Source: Nitrospira lenta (GTDB lineage Bacteria; Nitrospirota; Nitrospiria; Nitrospirales; Nitrospiraceae). Taken from it: a stretch of DNA of 6,913 bases. Position 1 is the first letter of the stretch, and each line of letters starts with the position of its first letter. The DNA lies in contig CAMDRK010000135.1 of the NCBI GenBank assembly GCA_945906715.1, positions 1 to 6,913 on the forward strand. The letters are read 5' to 3'. This document shows, one piece after another, positions 1 to 5,885 of this stretch. Position numbers and translations under genes: made by a program. Under the pieces are notes generated by a model. It made no database searches. It had not been told where the DNA came from and saw nothing but the letters and a program-made list of their open reading frames with translations.

Positions 1-494
1 ATGTGAAGGTCAGTTGCGGTATACACGCTGTGGCCATCGGGGTCTCCTGTTTGCTGTGCGTAGAAACGTCTGAACACCGCTCCTATAGCACAGTGTGGAG
101 CCTCGATGGCTTTTTTTCTTGCCAAAGTCGTGAATTATTCAGGCTAGGGCTGAATGACATGGAGGATGAAGGACCAGAACGTGATGTGACAGCCTTCCCT
201 ATCTCTGAGGAACTGTGTATGACGTTCGAAGACGAAGGTTCACGGCACCTGTTGGTCACCATGGAAGGCTAGTGATTTTTGGCGAGTAACGGGAGTACTA
301 TGATTTTATCGTGATATGATATAGACGTTTCCGCCTCCGTCGGCGGAGCCTCCGTTCTAGACTCGCCAGGAGGGTAGGCGTCTGGCAATGACAAAACGAT
401 AGAGAGTTCGCCCTTTCGCCAGCGAGACCATGGTTAGCAGAACATCCCTCTTTATTGGTTATGACAGAACCAGCCCCTATTCGGGAGAGGACAT
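1..494. other. Left flank without a convincing gene
   Basis: I see no recognisable protein here. On the + strand an 89-codon frame with a GTG start runs 3-272, and an ATG-started 37-codon acidic version of it runs 159-272. Neither has a good SD sequence or a familiar motif, so I do not call a gene. Another + frame is open from the left edge and stops at 73; it could be the tail of an upstream gene but the residues are not informative. Positions 299-325 are AT-rich with overlapping TATGAT-like hexamers (299-304 and 315-320), possible -10 elements for the regulator gene, but no matching -35 is evident. A small GC hairpin (CCGCC 331-335 with GGCGG 342-346, or alternatively CTCCG/CGGAG) lies in what would be the regulator's 5' leader. 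The SD GGGAGAGGA sits just before the ATG at 495. Confidence 0.5.
97..117 (+). terminator. Possible weak intrinsic terminator
   Basis: A short stem AGCC (99-102) / GGCT (108-111) with a 5-nt loop, extendable by two G-T wobbles, runs directly into a run of seven T (111-117). It would fit the end of a transcript whose gene stops at 73 on the + strand. The stem has only four Watson-Crick pairs, so this is weak. Confidence 0.22.
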
Positions 495-2510
495 ATGAAA
501 ACCAACCGTCACAATGAAACCAATCAGCAATCAGCCACGCCCGATGACCTCCCTCATACCAATAGCGAAAGCCAAGACCGTAAATGGGCCGAGACACTGC
601 TTGCCGGAGAAAATCGTCTTCTCGAGATGCTTGCCACCGGCTGTACGCTCTCGGAAGTTCTTGAGGCCTTGTGCCGACTCATCGAAGATATCGCGAGCGG
701 ATCTCTCTGTGGCATTGTGCTGGTCGATCCTGTCAGCAATCGACTGAAGCACGGTGCGGCGCCCAGCCTTCCCCTCAGCTATAACGAGTCGATCCATGGC
801 AGACCTGTAAATATCTATTCGGGTCCATGCGCGATGGCGGCATCTCTCAAAGAGCAAGTGATTGCCGCCGATGTCGCTTCGGACGCGCGATGGGACACGT
901 ACGAATGGCGCGCGCTGGCAATGGCACATGGGCTGCGAGCTTGTTGGTCCACTCCAATATTGTCATCCGATGAAAAAGTATTGGGCACCTTCGCGATTTA
1001 CTCGCGCGAACCTGGTAGCCCTAGTGCATACCATCAACACCTCATCGGACAGATCACGCATTTGGCGACGGTAGCTATTGAGCATAAGCATAGGGAGGAG
1101 AAGCTCCGCCAAGATGAACGGGAGCTGCGACGCATCACCGACGCGATCGCTCAACTCATTTGTGTCCTAGGACCCGATGGAAAAACTCTCTATGCGAATC
1201 GATTTGTGCTCGACTACAGCGGTCTGAGCTTGGAAGATGTCATGGCGGATGACTTTCGCGCACGATTTTTTCACTCTGACGATATCGAGAGATCACAGAA
1301 CGAGCGCCAGCATGCGCTCGAACGCGAAGCCCCATTTGAATTGGAGCTACGTGCTCGCCGGAAAGATGGGCAGTACCGGTGGCTTCTGATCCGCTATAAC
1401 CCCTTGCAGGACGAAGAGGGACGGATCATTCGCTGGTACGCGACGGGAACTGACATCGACGAACGCAAACGGGAGGAAGAGAGGATTCAAAAAGAAAACC
1501 TGGCCTTGCGTGAGGAAATCGATCACTCGTCGATGTTTGAAGAAATCGTCGGTTCATCGGAAGTCATCCGCAAAGTCTTGACTCAAGTCACCAAAGTCGC
1601 GCCGTCGGATTCGACGGTGCTCGTGCTGGGTGAGACCGGGACGGGCAAGGAGCTGATAGCTCGGGCCATTCACAAGCGCTCGAAGCGCGCATCCCGGCTG
1701 CTTATTCGCGTCAATTGCGCGGCGATCCCTGCTCCGCTCATCGCCTCCGAGCTGTTCGGACACGAGAAGGGCGCTTTCACCGGTGCACTGCAACGGCGTC
1801 TGGGACGGTTTGAGCTGGCCGATGGCGGGACGATCTTTCTTGACGAGATCGGGGACCTGCCGGCCGAGACCCAAATCGCCCTGTTGAGAGTACTTCAAGA
1901 AAAGGAAATTGAACGGGTCGGGGGCAGCCAACCGATTCCCGTAGACGTGCGGGTGCTGGCCGCCACCAACCGCGACCTGAAGGCAGCCATGGCGGCAGGC
2001 ACATTTCGCCAGGATCTCTTCTACCGGCTGAATGTCTTTCCCATCCAGATACCCTCGCTACGCGAACGGGTGGACGATATTCCGTTACTCGTCACCTACA
2101 TGATTGAACGTTATGCGAAGAAGGCCGGGAAAAAGATCAGGAACATACAGAAAGAGACGCTGAAGCTGTTTCAGGCCTATGATTGGCCCGGCAACATTCG
2201 CGAGCTGCAGAATGTCATCGAGCGGGCTGTCGTGCTGTGCGAGAGCGAAACGTTTTCTGTCGACGAGACCTGGCTGAAACCGGAAGGACACAGGCTCTCA
2301 GGGTCGGTGGTTCCCTTAGGCGCCGCGATTGCCGAGCATGAAAAGGACATCATTGAAACGGCGTTGGCGGATTGCGGAGGCCGGATCAGTGGTCCTACTG
2401 GCGCCGCTGCCAAGCTCGGACTCCCGAGGCAGACGCTTGAGTCAAAAATCACGGCCCTGGGAATTAACAAGCATCGGTTCAAAACTCGACAAGCCGACTA
2501 CGCACGATAA
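495..2510 (+). CDS. Sigma-54-dependent transcriptional activator with GAF and PAS sensor domains
   Basis: A 671-aa enhancer-binding protein that would use ATP to open sigma-54 RNA polymerase complexes. An N-terminal GAF domain (about 40-198, with the stretch HGLRACWSTPI near 145-155) is followed by a PAS domain with PAC-like end (about 212-325), a short coiled linker, and the AAA+ domain (about 348-575). Visible motifs: Walker A GETGTGKE (379-386), the sigma-54 contact loop GAFTGA (426-431), Walker B TIFLDE (446-451), sensor I in TNRDL, arginine-finger candidates R505 and R511, and sensor II GNIRE (566-570). A Fis-type helix-turn-helix occupies about 633-657 (AAAKLGLPRQTLESKI). There is no receiver domain, so control is probably by a ligand, redox or partner acting on GAF/PAS rather than by a phosphorelay. 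The layout resembles FhlA-like activators. The start at 495 has the SD GGGAGAGGA. The twin operators and sigma-54 promoter just downstream are the obvious candidate target. The signal sensed cannot be read from sequence. Confidence 0.96.
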   Translation: MKTNRHNETNQQSATPDDLPHTNSESQDRKWAETLLAGENRLLEMLATGCTLSEVLEALCRLIEDIASGSLCGIVLVDPVSNRLKHGAAPSLPLSYNESIHGRPVNIYSGPCAMAASLKEQVIAADVASDARWDTYEWRALAMAHGLRACWSTPILSSDEKVLGTFAIYSREPGSPSAYHQHLIGQITHLATVAIEHKHREEKLRQDERELRRITDAIAQLICVLGPDGKTLYANRFVLDYSGLSLEDVMADDFRARFFHSDDIERSQNERQHALEREAPFELELRARRKDGQYRWLLIRYNPLQDEEGRIIRWYATGTDIDERKREEERIQKENLALREEIDHSSMFEEIVGSSEVIRKVLTQVTKVAPSDSTVLVLGETGTGKELIARAIHKRSKRASRLLIRVNCAAIPAPLIASELFGHEKGAFTGALQRRLGRFELADGGTIFLDEIGDLPAETQIALLRVLQEKEIERVGGSQPIPVDVRVLAATNRDLKAAMAAGTFRQDLFYRLNVFPIQIPSLRERVDDIPLLVTYMIERYAKKAGKKIRNIQKETLKLFQAYDWPGNIRELQNVIERAVVLCESETFSVDETWLKPEGHRLSGSVVPLGAAIAEHEKDIIETALADCGGRISGPTGAAAKLGLPRQTLESKITALGINKHRFKTRQADYAR

Positions 2511-2554
2511 AGAAGTCGAATGTTGTTCGCACGCCAACCGTAAGAACCGGTCTC

Positions 2555-2588
2555 TCTAGAATCCTTCCTTCTGGGTTAGACTGTTTTT
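2555..2588 (+). terminator. Probable intrinsic terminator after the activator gene
   Basis: The stem is TCT (2555-2557), a two-base AG bulge, AATCC (2560-2564), an 8-nt loop, then GGGTT (2573-2577) and AGA (2578-2580), with one T-G wobble. Three bases later comes a run of five T (2584-2588). It lies 45 nt after the activator stop codon and before the control region, so it would insulate the activator transcript from the downstream cluster. The bulge makes it only moderately convincing. Confidence 0.42.
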
Positions 2589-2666
2589 CTGACTCCGCCC
2601 CCTCTCACCACGTTCCACGCAATCGGTTCTGGGAATTAGAACTTCACCGGATACTGCTGTCTCTTT

Positions 2667-2682
2667 TGCCGATCATTCGGCA
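2667..2682. promoter_or_regulatory. Upstream activator site 1 (inverted repeat)
   Basis: TGCCGATCATTCGGCA is a perfect 6-bp inverted repeat (TGCCGA / TCGGCA) around a 4-bp centre. Its centre lies about 94 bp before the predicted transcription start at 2769, a normal distance for sigma-54 enhancer sites. A second copy of the same layout follows 18 bp downstream. The likely binder is the activator encoded at 495-2510; this is inferred from adjacency. Confidence 0.7.
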
Positions 2683-2684
2683 TA

Positions 2685-2700
2685 TGCTGATATTTCGGCA
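2685..2700. promoter_or_regulatory. Upstream activator site 2 (inverted repeat, second copy)
   Basis: TGCTGATATTTCGGCA repeats the layout of the site at 2667-2682, matching it at 13 of 16 positions. One half-site (TCGGCA) is identical and the other differs by one base (TGCTGA for TGCCGA). The centre-to-centre distance is 18 bp, a little under two helical turns, which would put two activator dimers on nearly the same DNA face. The degenerate half suggests the weaker of the two sites. Confidence 0.66.
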
Positions 2701-2725
2701 GCTGCTCCCACTCTAAGCACAAGCA

Positions 2726-2738
2726 TATCAACGGCTTA
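2726..2738 (+). promoter_or_regulatory. IHF binding site (consensus match)
   Basis: TATCAACGGCTTA matches the IHF consensus WATCAANNNNTTR at every fixed position. It lies between the twin operators and the -24 element, where IHF bends DNA at many sigma-54 promoters so the distant activator can touch the polymerase. A 13-bp degenerate match can arise by chance; its position is what makes it credible. Confidence 0.62.
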
Positions 2739-2742
2739 CAAT

Positions 2743-2758
2743 TGGTCTTTTCATTGCA
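2743..2758 (+). promoter_or_regulatory. Sigma-54 (-24/-12) promoter of the STAS-peptide-ftsH cluster
   Basis: TGGTCTTTTCATTGCA fits the sigma-54 pattern TGGCAC-N5-TTGCA. GG at 2744-2745 and GC at 2756-2757 have the required spacing, and the -12 element TTGCA is perfect. The -24 element has TCT in place of CAC. Transcription would begin near 2769, leaving a 24-nt leader that contains the SD AGGAG (2782-2786) of the next gene. The operators and the IHF-like site upstream support it. Confidence 0.8.
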
Positions 2759-2792
2759 CTACTTATTGTCATCGAGATCACAGGAGTTGCAC

Positions 2793-3059
2793 ATGACGAT
2801 ACGGATTGAAAAAGAAACCGACAGACTCAAGACGATGATTCGGGTCAGCGGTCGGCTGCAATCGAAGCATCTGGATGAATTGAAGACGCAACTTGAAAGC
2901 GCTCGGTCACGGATTGTGCTGGACCTCAACGGAGTGACGCTCGTGGACGTCGAGATCGTTCGATTTCTGAATGCCTGCGAGAAAGGAGGTGTCGAGCTCC
3001 TCAATAGCTGGCCGTACATCCAGGAGTGGATGATCCGTGAAAAAGGCAGGAAAGGATAG
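2793..3059 (+). CDS. Small STAS-like (anti-sigma-factor antagonist fold) protein
   Basis: An 88-aa soluble protein with the pattern of a STAS domain: an N-terminal strand (MIRVSGRL), a helix (HLDELKTQLESA), the central strand IVLDLNGVTLVD (41-52), and a helix IVRFLNACEKGG followed by VELLN. In SpoIIAA-type antagonists the loop after the central strand carries a phosphorylated serine after Asp (DS). Here Asp52 is followed by Val53 and Glu54, so switching by serine phosphorylation looks unlikely; it may act as a constitutive or ligand-controlled partner. The C-terminus is basic (REKGRKG). ATG at 2793 with AGGAG six bases upstream is chosen over an in-frame TTG at 2742, which would overlap the promoter. 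It is the first gene of the sigma-54 cluster. The family assignment is by secondary-structure pattern and is moderately secure; its partner is unknown. Confidence 0.75.
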   Translation: MTIRIEKETDRLKTMIRVSGRLQSKHLDELKTQLESARSRIVLDLNGVTLVDVEIVRFLNACEKGGVELLNSWPYIQEWMIREKGRKG

Positions 3060-3114
3060 GGCGGTTCCGTTCTGACAACCAACAACGACGCACGCACATA
3101 AGGAGGGAATTCCA

Positions 3115-3231
3115 ATGCTAAAAACTACTGTTCAACAAAAAGATAACTCCATGAAGGGCGTCATTTTCATTATTCTTGGTGGTGTGCTTGTGATGTGCCT
3201 GGCACTGGCAACGGGCCTCCTCAGGCCCTAA
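3115..3231 (+). CDS. Small single-span membrane peptide, copy 1 (38 aa)
   Basis: A 38-codon gene with a very strong SD (AAGGAGGG, 3100-3107) and an ATG eight bases later. After a polar 12-residue N-terminus (MLKTTVQQKDNS) comes MKGVIFIILG, then a hydrophobic run through MCLALATG to the end, LLRP. One membrane helix spans about 15-34. The second Met (codon 13, position 3151) corresponds to the start of the paralogue at 3280 but has no SD of its own, so the upstream start is preferred. The two peptides share 18 of 26 aligned residues. I know no named family. The position between a STAS-like gene and ftsH, and the small hydrophobic design, recall peptides that modulate FtsH (SpoVM, MgtR, lambda CIII); that link is inference. 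Confidence 0.82.
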   Translation: MLKTTVQQKDNSMKGVIFIILGGVLVMCLALATGLLRP

Positions 3232-3360
3232 TGCCGAATGCTAATGCCATCTATAGTTTTTCAACAAGGAGTTCCCACCATGAAGGGGGTCATTTTCATC
3301 ATTCTTGGTGCCGTGATTTTGATGTGTCTGGTGCTTGCAACTGGTTACTTCAAAGGCTGA
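3151..3360 (+). repeat. Tandem duplication of a small-peptide gene
   Basis: Positions 3151-3231 and 3280-3360 align without gaps over 81 bases, with 61 identities, and each carries a stop codon at the same place. Start-to-start distance is 129 bp. The first copy has gained, or the second has lost, a 12-codon N-terminal extension. The spacer (3232-3279) holds only the SD of copy 2. Confidence 0.75.
3280..3360 (+). CDS. Small single-span membrane peptide, copy 2 (26 aa)
   Basis: A 26-codon gene with SD AAGGAG (3266-3271) and ATG at 3280. It starts MKGVIFIILG, continues through MCLVLATG and ends YFKG, so almost the whole peptide is one membrane helix with a Lys near each end. It is a paralogue of residues 13-38 of the preceding peptide: 18 of 26 residues and 61 of 81 nucleotides agree. 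Conservation of the protein core with many third-position changes indicates that both copies are translated and under selection. The stop codon is seven bases before the ATG of a doubtful 48-codon frame and 175 bases before ftsH. The function is unknown; a role in membrane stress or as an FtsH partner is inference from position. Confidence 0.82.
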   Translation: MKGVIFIILGAVILMCLVLATGYFKG

Positions 3361-3367
3361 GAAGGGA

Positions 3368-3514
3368 ATGCTCAGCTTGGGCGGATGCCCAGATGTCCAG
3401 ATTGCGTATCAAGATTCTGTCGCCTTAGCACGTCAGCAAAAACCCCAAAGGGAACACGTCAAACAGGAGCGTGAGCGCAACAGCCCCAATCCTTCGATCC
3501 ACCTAGGGTCGTGA
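3368..3514 (+). CDS. Doubtful 48-aa hydrophilic ORF before ftsH
   Basis: The frame begins with ATG seven bases after the stop codon of the second peptide and ends 21 bases before the ftsH start. It reads MLSLGGCPDV at the N-terminus and becomes very polar and basic (ARQQKPQREHVKQERERN). The SD-like AGAAGGGA directly abuts the ATG, too close for normal initiation, so any translation would rely on coupling to the upstream gene. A Cys in LGGC looks like a lipobox, but no hydrophobic signal segment precedes it. It could equally be untranslated leader of ftsH. I do not recognise it. Confidence 0.25.
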   Translation: MLSLGGCPDVQIAYQDSVALARQQKPQREHVKQERERNSPNPSIHLGS

Positions 3515-3535
3515 CACAGAAAGGAACTCATCGCG

Positions 3536-5356
3536 ATGCCAGTGAATAAAAAAATCTCCTTTTCGGTCCTGTGTGCCTTTCTCACGATTGGGGCAGTCAT
3601 GTTCGTGCACAATTTCCTCACGCCCATGCAGATGCTTGAAGAGCTTCCGTATAGCGAATTTAAGACGCTCCTGGCGAACGGCAATGTGGCGGAAGTCACG
3701 GTCACTCGTCAGTCATTGCTCGGGAAACTGAAACCGGAAGAAGGATCAAAAGAACCGAAGCTGTTTACGACTGTCCGGGTTGAAGATCCTGATTTAGTCA
3801 AGGAACTCAATGTACGCAACGTCAAGTTCACCGGCATGATTGAGAGTACGTTCTTGCGAGACATCATGTGGTGGGTCATTCCTGCGCTGATCTTTGGCGG
3901 TATCTGGTTTTTTGTGATTCGGCGCCTCGGTCAGGGGCTTGGACAGGGTCAAAAAGGGTTCATGACCGTGGGGAAGTCGAAGGCGAAGATCTATGCGGAG
4001 AAGGATACGAAAGTGACTTTCGCGGATGTAGCCGGCGTGGAGGAGGCGAAGGAAGAACTGGGCGAGGTGATTGATTTTCTCAAGACGCCGGAAAAATTTA
4101 CGCGGCTCGGAGGAAAGATTCCGAAAGGCATCTTGCTCGTCGGTCCCCCTGGAACCGGCAAGACGCTCCTAGCTCGCGCTGTGGCAGGAGAGGCAGGCGT
4201 GACGTTTTTCAGCATCAGCGGGTCCGAGTTTGTGGAAATGTTTGTCGGGGTCGGGGCCTCCCGCGTGCGAGATCTGTTCGAGCAGGCGAAGATCAAGGCG
4301 CCCTGTATTATCTTCATCGATGAACTGGATGCGATCGGGAAAGCCCGCGGGGCGGGACCTATGGCGCATGAGGAGCGTGAGCAGACCTTGAATCAGCTGC
4401 TGGTCGAGATGGATGGCTTCGATCCCCGCATCGGCGTCATTCTGATGGCGGCGACCAATCGGCCTGAAATCCTGGATCCCGCATTGTTGCGGCCCGGCCG
4501 ATTCGATCGTCAGGTACTGGTCGATCGTGCGGACAAGATCGGGCGCCTGGCCATCTTGCGTGTCCATGCGAAGCAGGTGGTCCTGGGCCCCGATGCCGAC
4601 CTCGAAGTGATCGCCGCGATGACTCCCGGTTTCTCCGGCGCCGACCTCGCCAATATCATCAACGAAGCGACACTCTTGACCGTGCGTCGGAATAAAGAGC
4701 AGGTCGGTCACTCGGAATTGCAAGAAGCGGTGGAGCGGGTCGTGGCCGGATTGGAGAAGAAGAGCCGGGTCCTCAACAAGATGGAGAAGGAACGAGTCGC
4801 CTACCATGAAGTGGGCCACGCATTGGTGGCATTGTCGTTTCCAGGGTCAGACCCGATTCAGAAGATCTCGATCATCCCTCGCGGCATTGCCGCGTTGGGC
4901 TATACCCTTCAGCTCCCGACCGAAGATCGATTCCTGATGGCCAAGACGGAGTTGGAAAACAAGATTGCCGTCTTACTCGGAGGGCGGAATGCGGAAGAAT
5001 TGATCTTCGGCGAGGCCTCTACGGGCGCGCAGAACGACCTAGTCAGGGCCACGGACATTGCCAAAAGCATGATCAAGTCCTATGGGATGAGCGAGAAGCT
5101 GGGCACCGTTACCTTTGATCGTGAACGCCAGCCCCTCTTGATGCAGATCCAGGCGCCTCTGGAGAAGGGCGACTACTCGGAGGAGACCGCCCGTGAGATC
5201 GACTGTGAAGTACGCCGGATCATTGATGAGCAATACGACCGCGTGAAATGGCTCTTAGCTGAACAGAAACGCGCACTCATCGAAGGAGCAAAAGTCCTAC
5301 TCGATCGCGAGGTGATCAGCGGCAGTGAGCTTAAAGCCATCATGGACAAGCACTGA
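3536..5356 (+). CDS. ftsH: FtsH-type ATP-dependent membrane zinc metalloprotease
   Basis: A 606-aa membrane-bound AAA+ protease that would unfold and degrade membrane and cytoplasmic proteins as a hexamer. The N-terminal membrane span (about 9-28) is followed by a short periplasmic domain (PYSEF near 38-42), a second span (about 110-128), and the AAA+ domain: Walker A GPPGTGKT (203-210), pore loop FVG (236-238), Walker B IIFIDE (258-263), and the second region of homology TNRPEILDPALLRPGRFDR with arginine fingers R319 and R322. The peptidase has zinc motif HEVGH (424-428) and the third ligand D501 in GAQND. All catalytic residues are present. It is shorter than E. coli FtsH (644 aa) and ends soon after the peptidase domain, without a long tail. 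ATG at 3536 with AAAGGA at 3520-3525. Its place in a sigma-54-driven cluster with small membrane peptides suggests an accessory, stress-induced copy rather than the housekeeping one (inference). Confidence 0.97.
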   Translation: MPVNKKISFSVLCAFLTIGAVMFVHNFLTPMQMLEELPYSEFKTLLANGNVAEVTVTRQSLLGKLKPEEGSKEPKLFTTVRVEDPDLVKELNVRNVKFTGMIESTFLRDIMWWVIPALIFGGIWFFVIRRLGQGLGQGQKGFMTVGKSKAKIYAEKDTKVTFADVAGVEEAKEELGEVIDFLKTPEKFTRLGGKIPKGILLVGPPGTGKTLLARAVAGEAGVTFFSISGSEFVEMFVGVGASRVRDLFEQAKIKAPCIIFIDELDAIGKARGAGPMAHEEREQTLNQLLVEMDGFDPRIGVILMAATNRPEILDPALLRPGRFDRQVLVDRADKIGRLAILRVHAKQVVLGPDADLEVIAAMTPGFSGADLANIINEATLLTVRRNKEQVGHSELQEAVERVVAGLEKKSRVLNKMEKERVAYHEVGHALVALSFPGSDPIQKISIIPRGIAALGYTLQLPTEDRFLMAKTELENKIAVLLGGRNAEELIFGEASTGAQNDLVRATDIAKSMIKSYGMSEKLGTVTFDRERQPLLMQIQAPLEKGDYSEETAREIDCEVRRIIDEQYDRVKWLLAEQKRALIEGAKVLLDREVISGSELKAIMDKH

Positions 5357-5459
5357 GGCGCAAACGCACATATGCAGATGCTCAAAGCTGTAACAGAAAG
5401 ACCAGTGGGAAAGGTGCGAAGTATCTGACGCAAGACCCCATCAAGGAAGGAGGCATGCG

Positions 5460-5651
5460 ATGAGGTGCACACGCTGTGGGGGATTGATGGTGTTTGAGGA
5501 GTTTGAAGACTTTGTGCTCGGGTCTGGTGGCGACGGATTTTGGGGACAGCGCTGCATCAACTGTGGGGCGATTGTCGATCTCGTGATTGCTGCACATCGA
5601 CGCCTCACGTCGCAGGCAGCGGCATCGAGCCCGGCACTGACAACCGTGTAA
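5460..5651 (+). CDS. Small zinc-ribbon protein
   Basis: A 63-aa cytoplasmic protein with two CxxC knuckles, CTRC (3-6) and CINC (32-35), each followed by Gly, the classic spacing of a zinc ribbon that would bind one structural zinc. Between them is an acidic segment (EEFEDF) and a Gly-rich turn. The C-terminus after about residue 47 (SQAAASSPALTTV) looks disordered. The SD GGAAGGAGG ends six bases before the ATG. It follows ftsH by 103 bp on the same strand, so it may share that transcript. Proteins of this size and pattern are often annotated only as hypothetical; the target (nucleic acid or protein) is unknown. Confidence 0.82.
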   Translation: MRCTRCGGLMVFEEFEDFVLGSGGDGFWGQRCINCGAIVDLVIAAHRRLTSQAAASSPALTTV

Positions 5652-5718
5652 GGACGCTTCGTCCATGCGCACTTATATCTGGAGAATTGGTGGCGCCGCG
5701 AGTCAGCACGGCGTCTCC

Positions 5719-5772
5719 TGCTGAGGTAGATGGGCCCCTCTTAACACCCCGGAGGGGCCTGTCTCCTCAGTA
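5719..5772. terminator. Long intergenic hairpin; terminator or mRNA-stabilising structure
   Basis: The inner stem GGCCCCTC (5733-5740) pairs with GAGGGGCC (5752-5759) around an 11-nt loop. It continues outward through two wobbles, AGA/TCT, one bulged T (5727), then CTGAGG (5721-5726) with CCTCAG (5765-5770) and two more pairs: about 21 pairs in all. No T run follows on either strand, so simple intrinsic termination is not assured. It separates the ftsH/zinc-ribbon genes from the exported-protein gene and could mark the end of the first transcript or block 3' exonucleases. Confidence 0.6.
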
Positions 5773-5834
5773 AGCAACAGAACCGGATGACCAGAGCAAG
5801 GAGTGGGCCTGTCGGCAGTGATGAGGAGAGCAAC

Positions 5835-5885
5835 ATGGATCAGAGCTTGGCAAGGGTCCGAAACAGGAGGGTTGACCATGATTAA
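5835..5885 (+). CDS. Possible 16-aa leader ORF overlapping the next gene
   Basis: An ATG at 5835 has an SD-like GAGGAG (5823-5828) at good spacing. The frame reads MDQSLARVRNRRVDHD and stops at 5883-5885, eight bases inside the exported-protein gene that starts at 5878. Ribosomes finishing it would be placed on the downstream start, so it may couple or tune translation. It is short, Arg-rich and unsupported by any family. Confidence 0.25.
   Translation: MDQSLARVRNRRVDHD

Noticed and set aside
298..597. 99-codon - strand frame over the activator start
   Set aside because: It overlaps the activator's SD and first codons, has no motif, and ends in an Arg-rich stretch produced by the GC hairpin region.
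2742..2792. N-terminal extension of the STAS-like protein from a TTG at 2742
   Set aside because: It would run through the -24/-12 promoter and upstream of the predicted transcript start; the ATG at 2793 has a proper SD.
3195..3428. 77-codon + strand frame across the small-peptide genes
   Set aside because: It is out of frame with both peptide genes, which show paralogous conservation and their own SDs; the product is compositionally implausible.
4169..4819. 216-codon open frame on the - strand
   Set aside because: It lies wholly inside ftsH, opposite its AAA+ and protease coding region, has no domain signal, and is a by-product of the ftsH codon pattern.
3536..5651. Part of a transmissible heat-resistance (LHR/clpK-type) island
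   Set aside because: FtsH copies occur in such islands, but no sHSP, ClpK, YfdX, HdeD, thioredoxin or KefB-like gene is present here, and no mobile element or attachment site is visible.
5540..5773. 77-codon + strand frame overlapping the zinc-ribbon gene
   Set aside because: It has no SD, runs out of frame over the clear CxxC gene and through the long hairpin.
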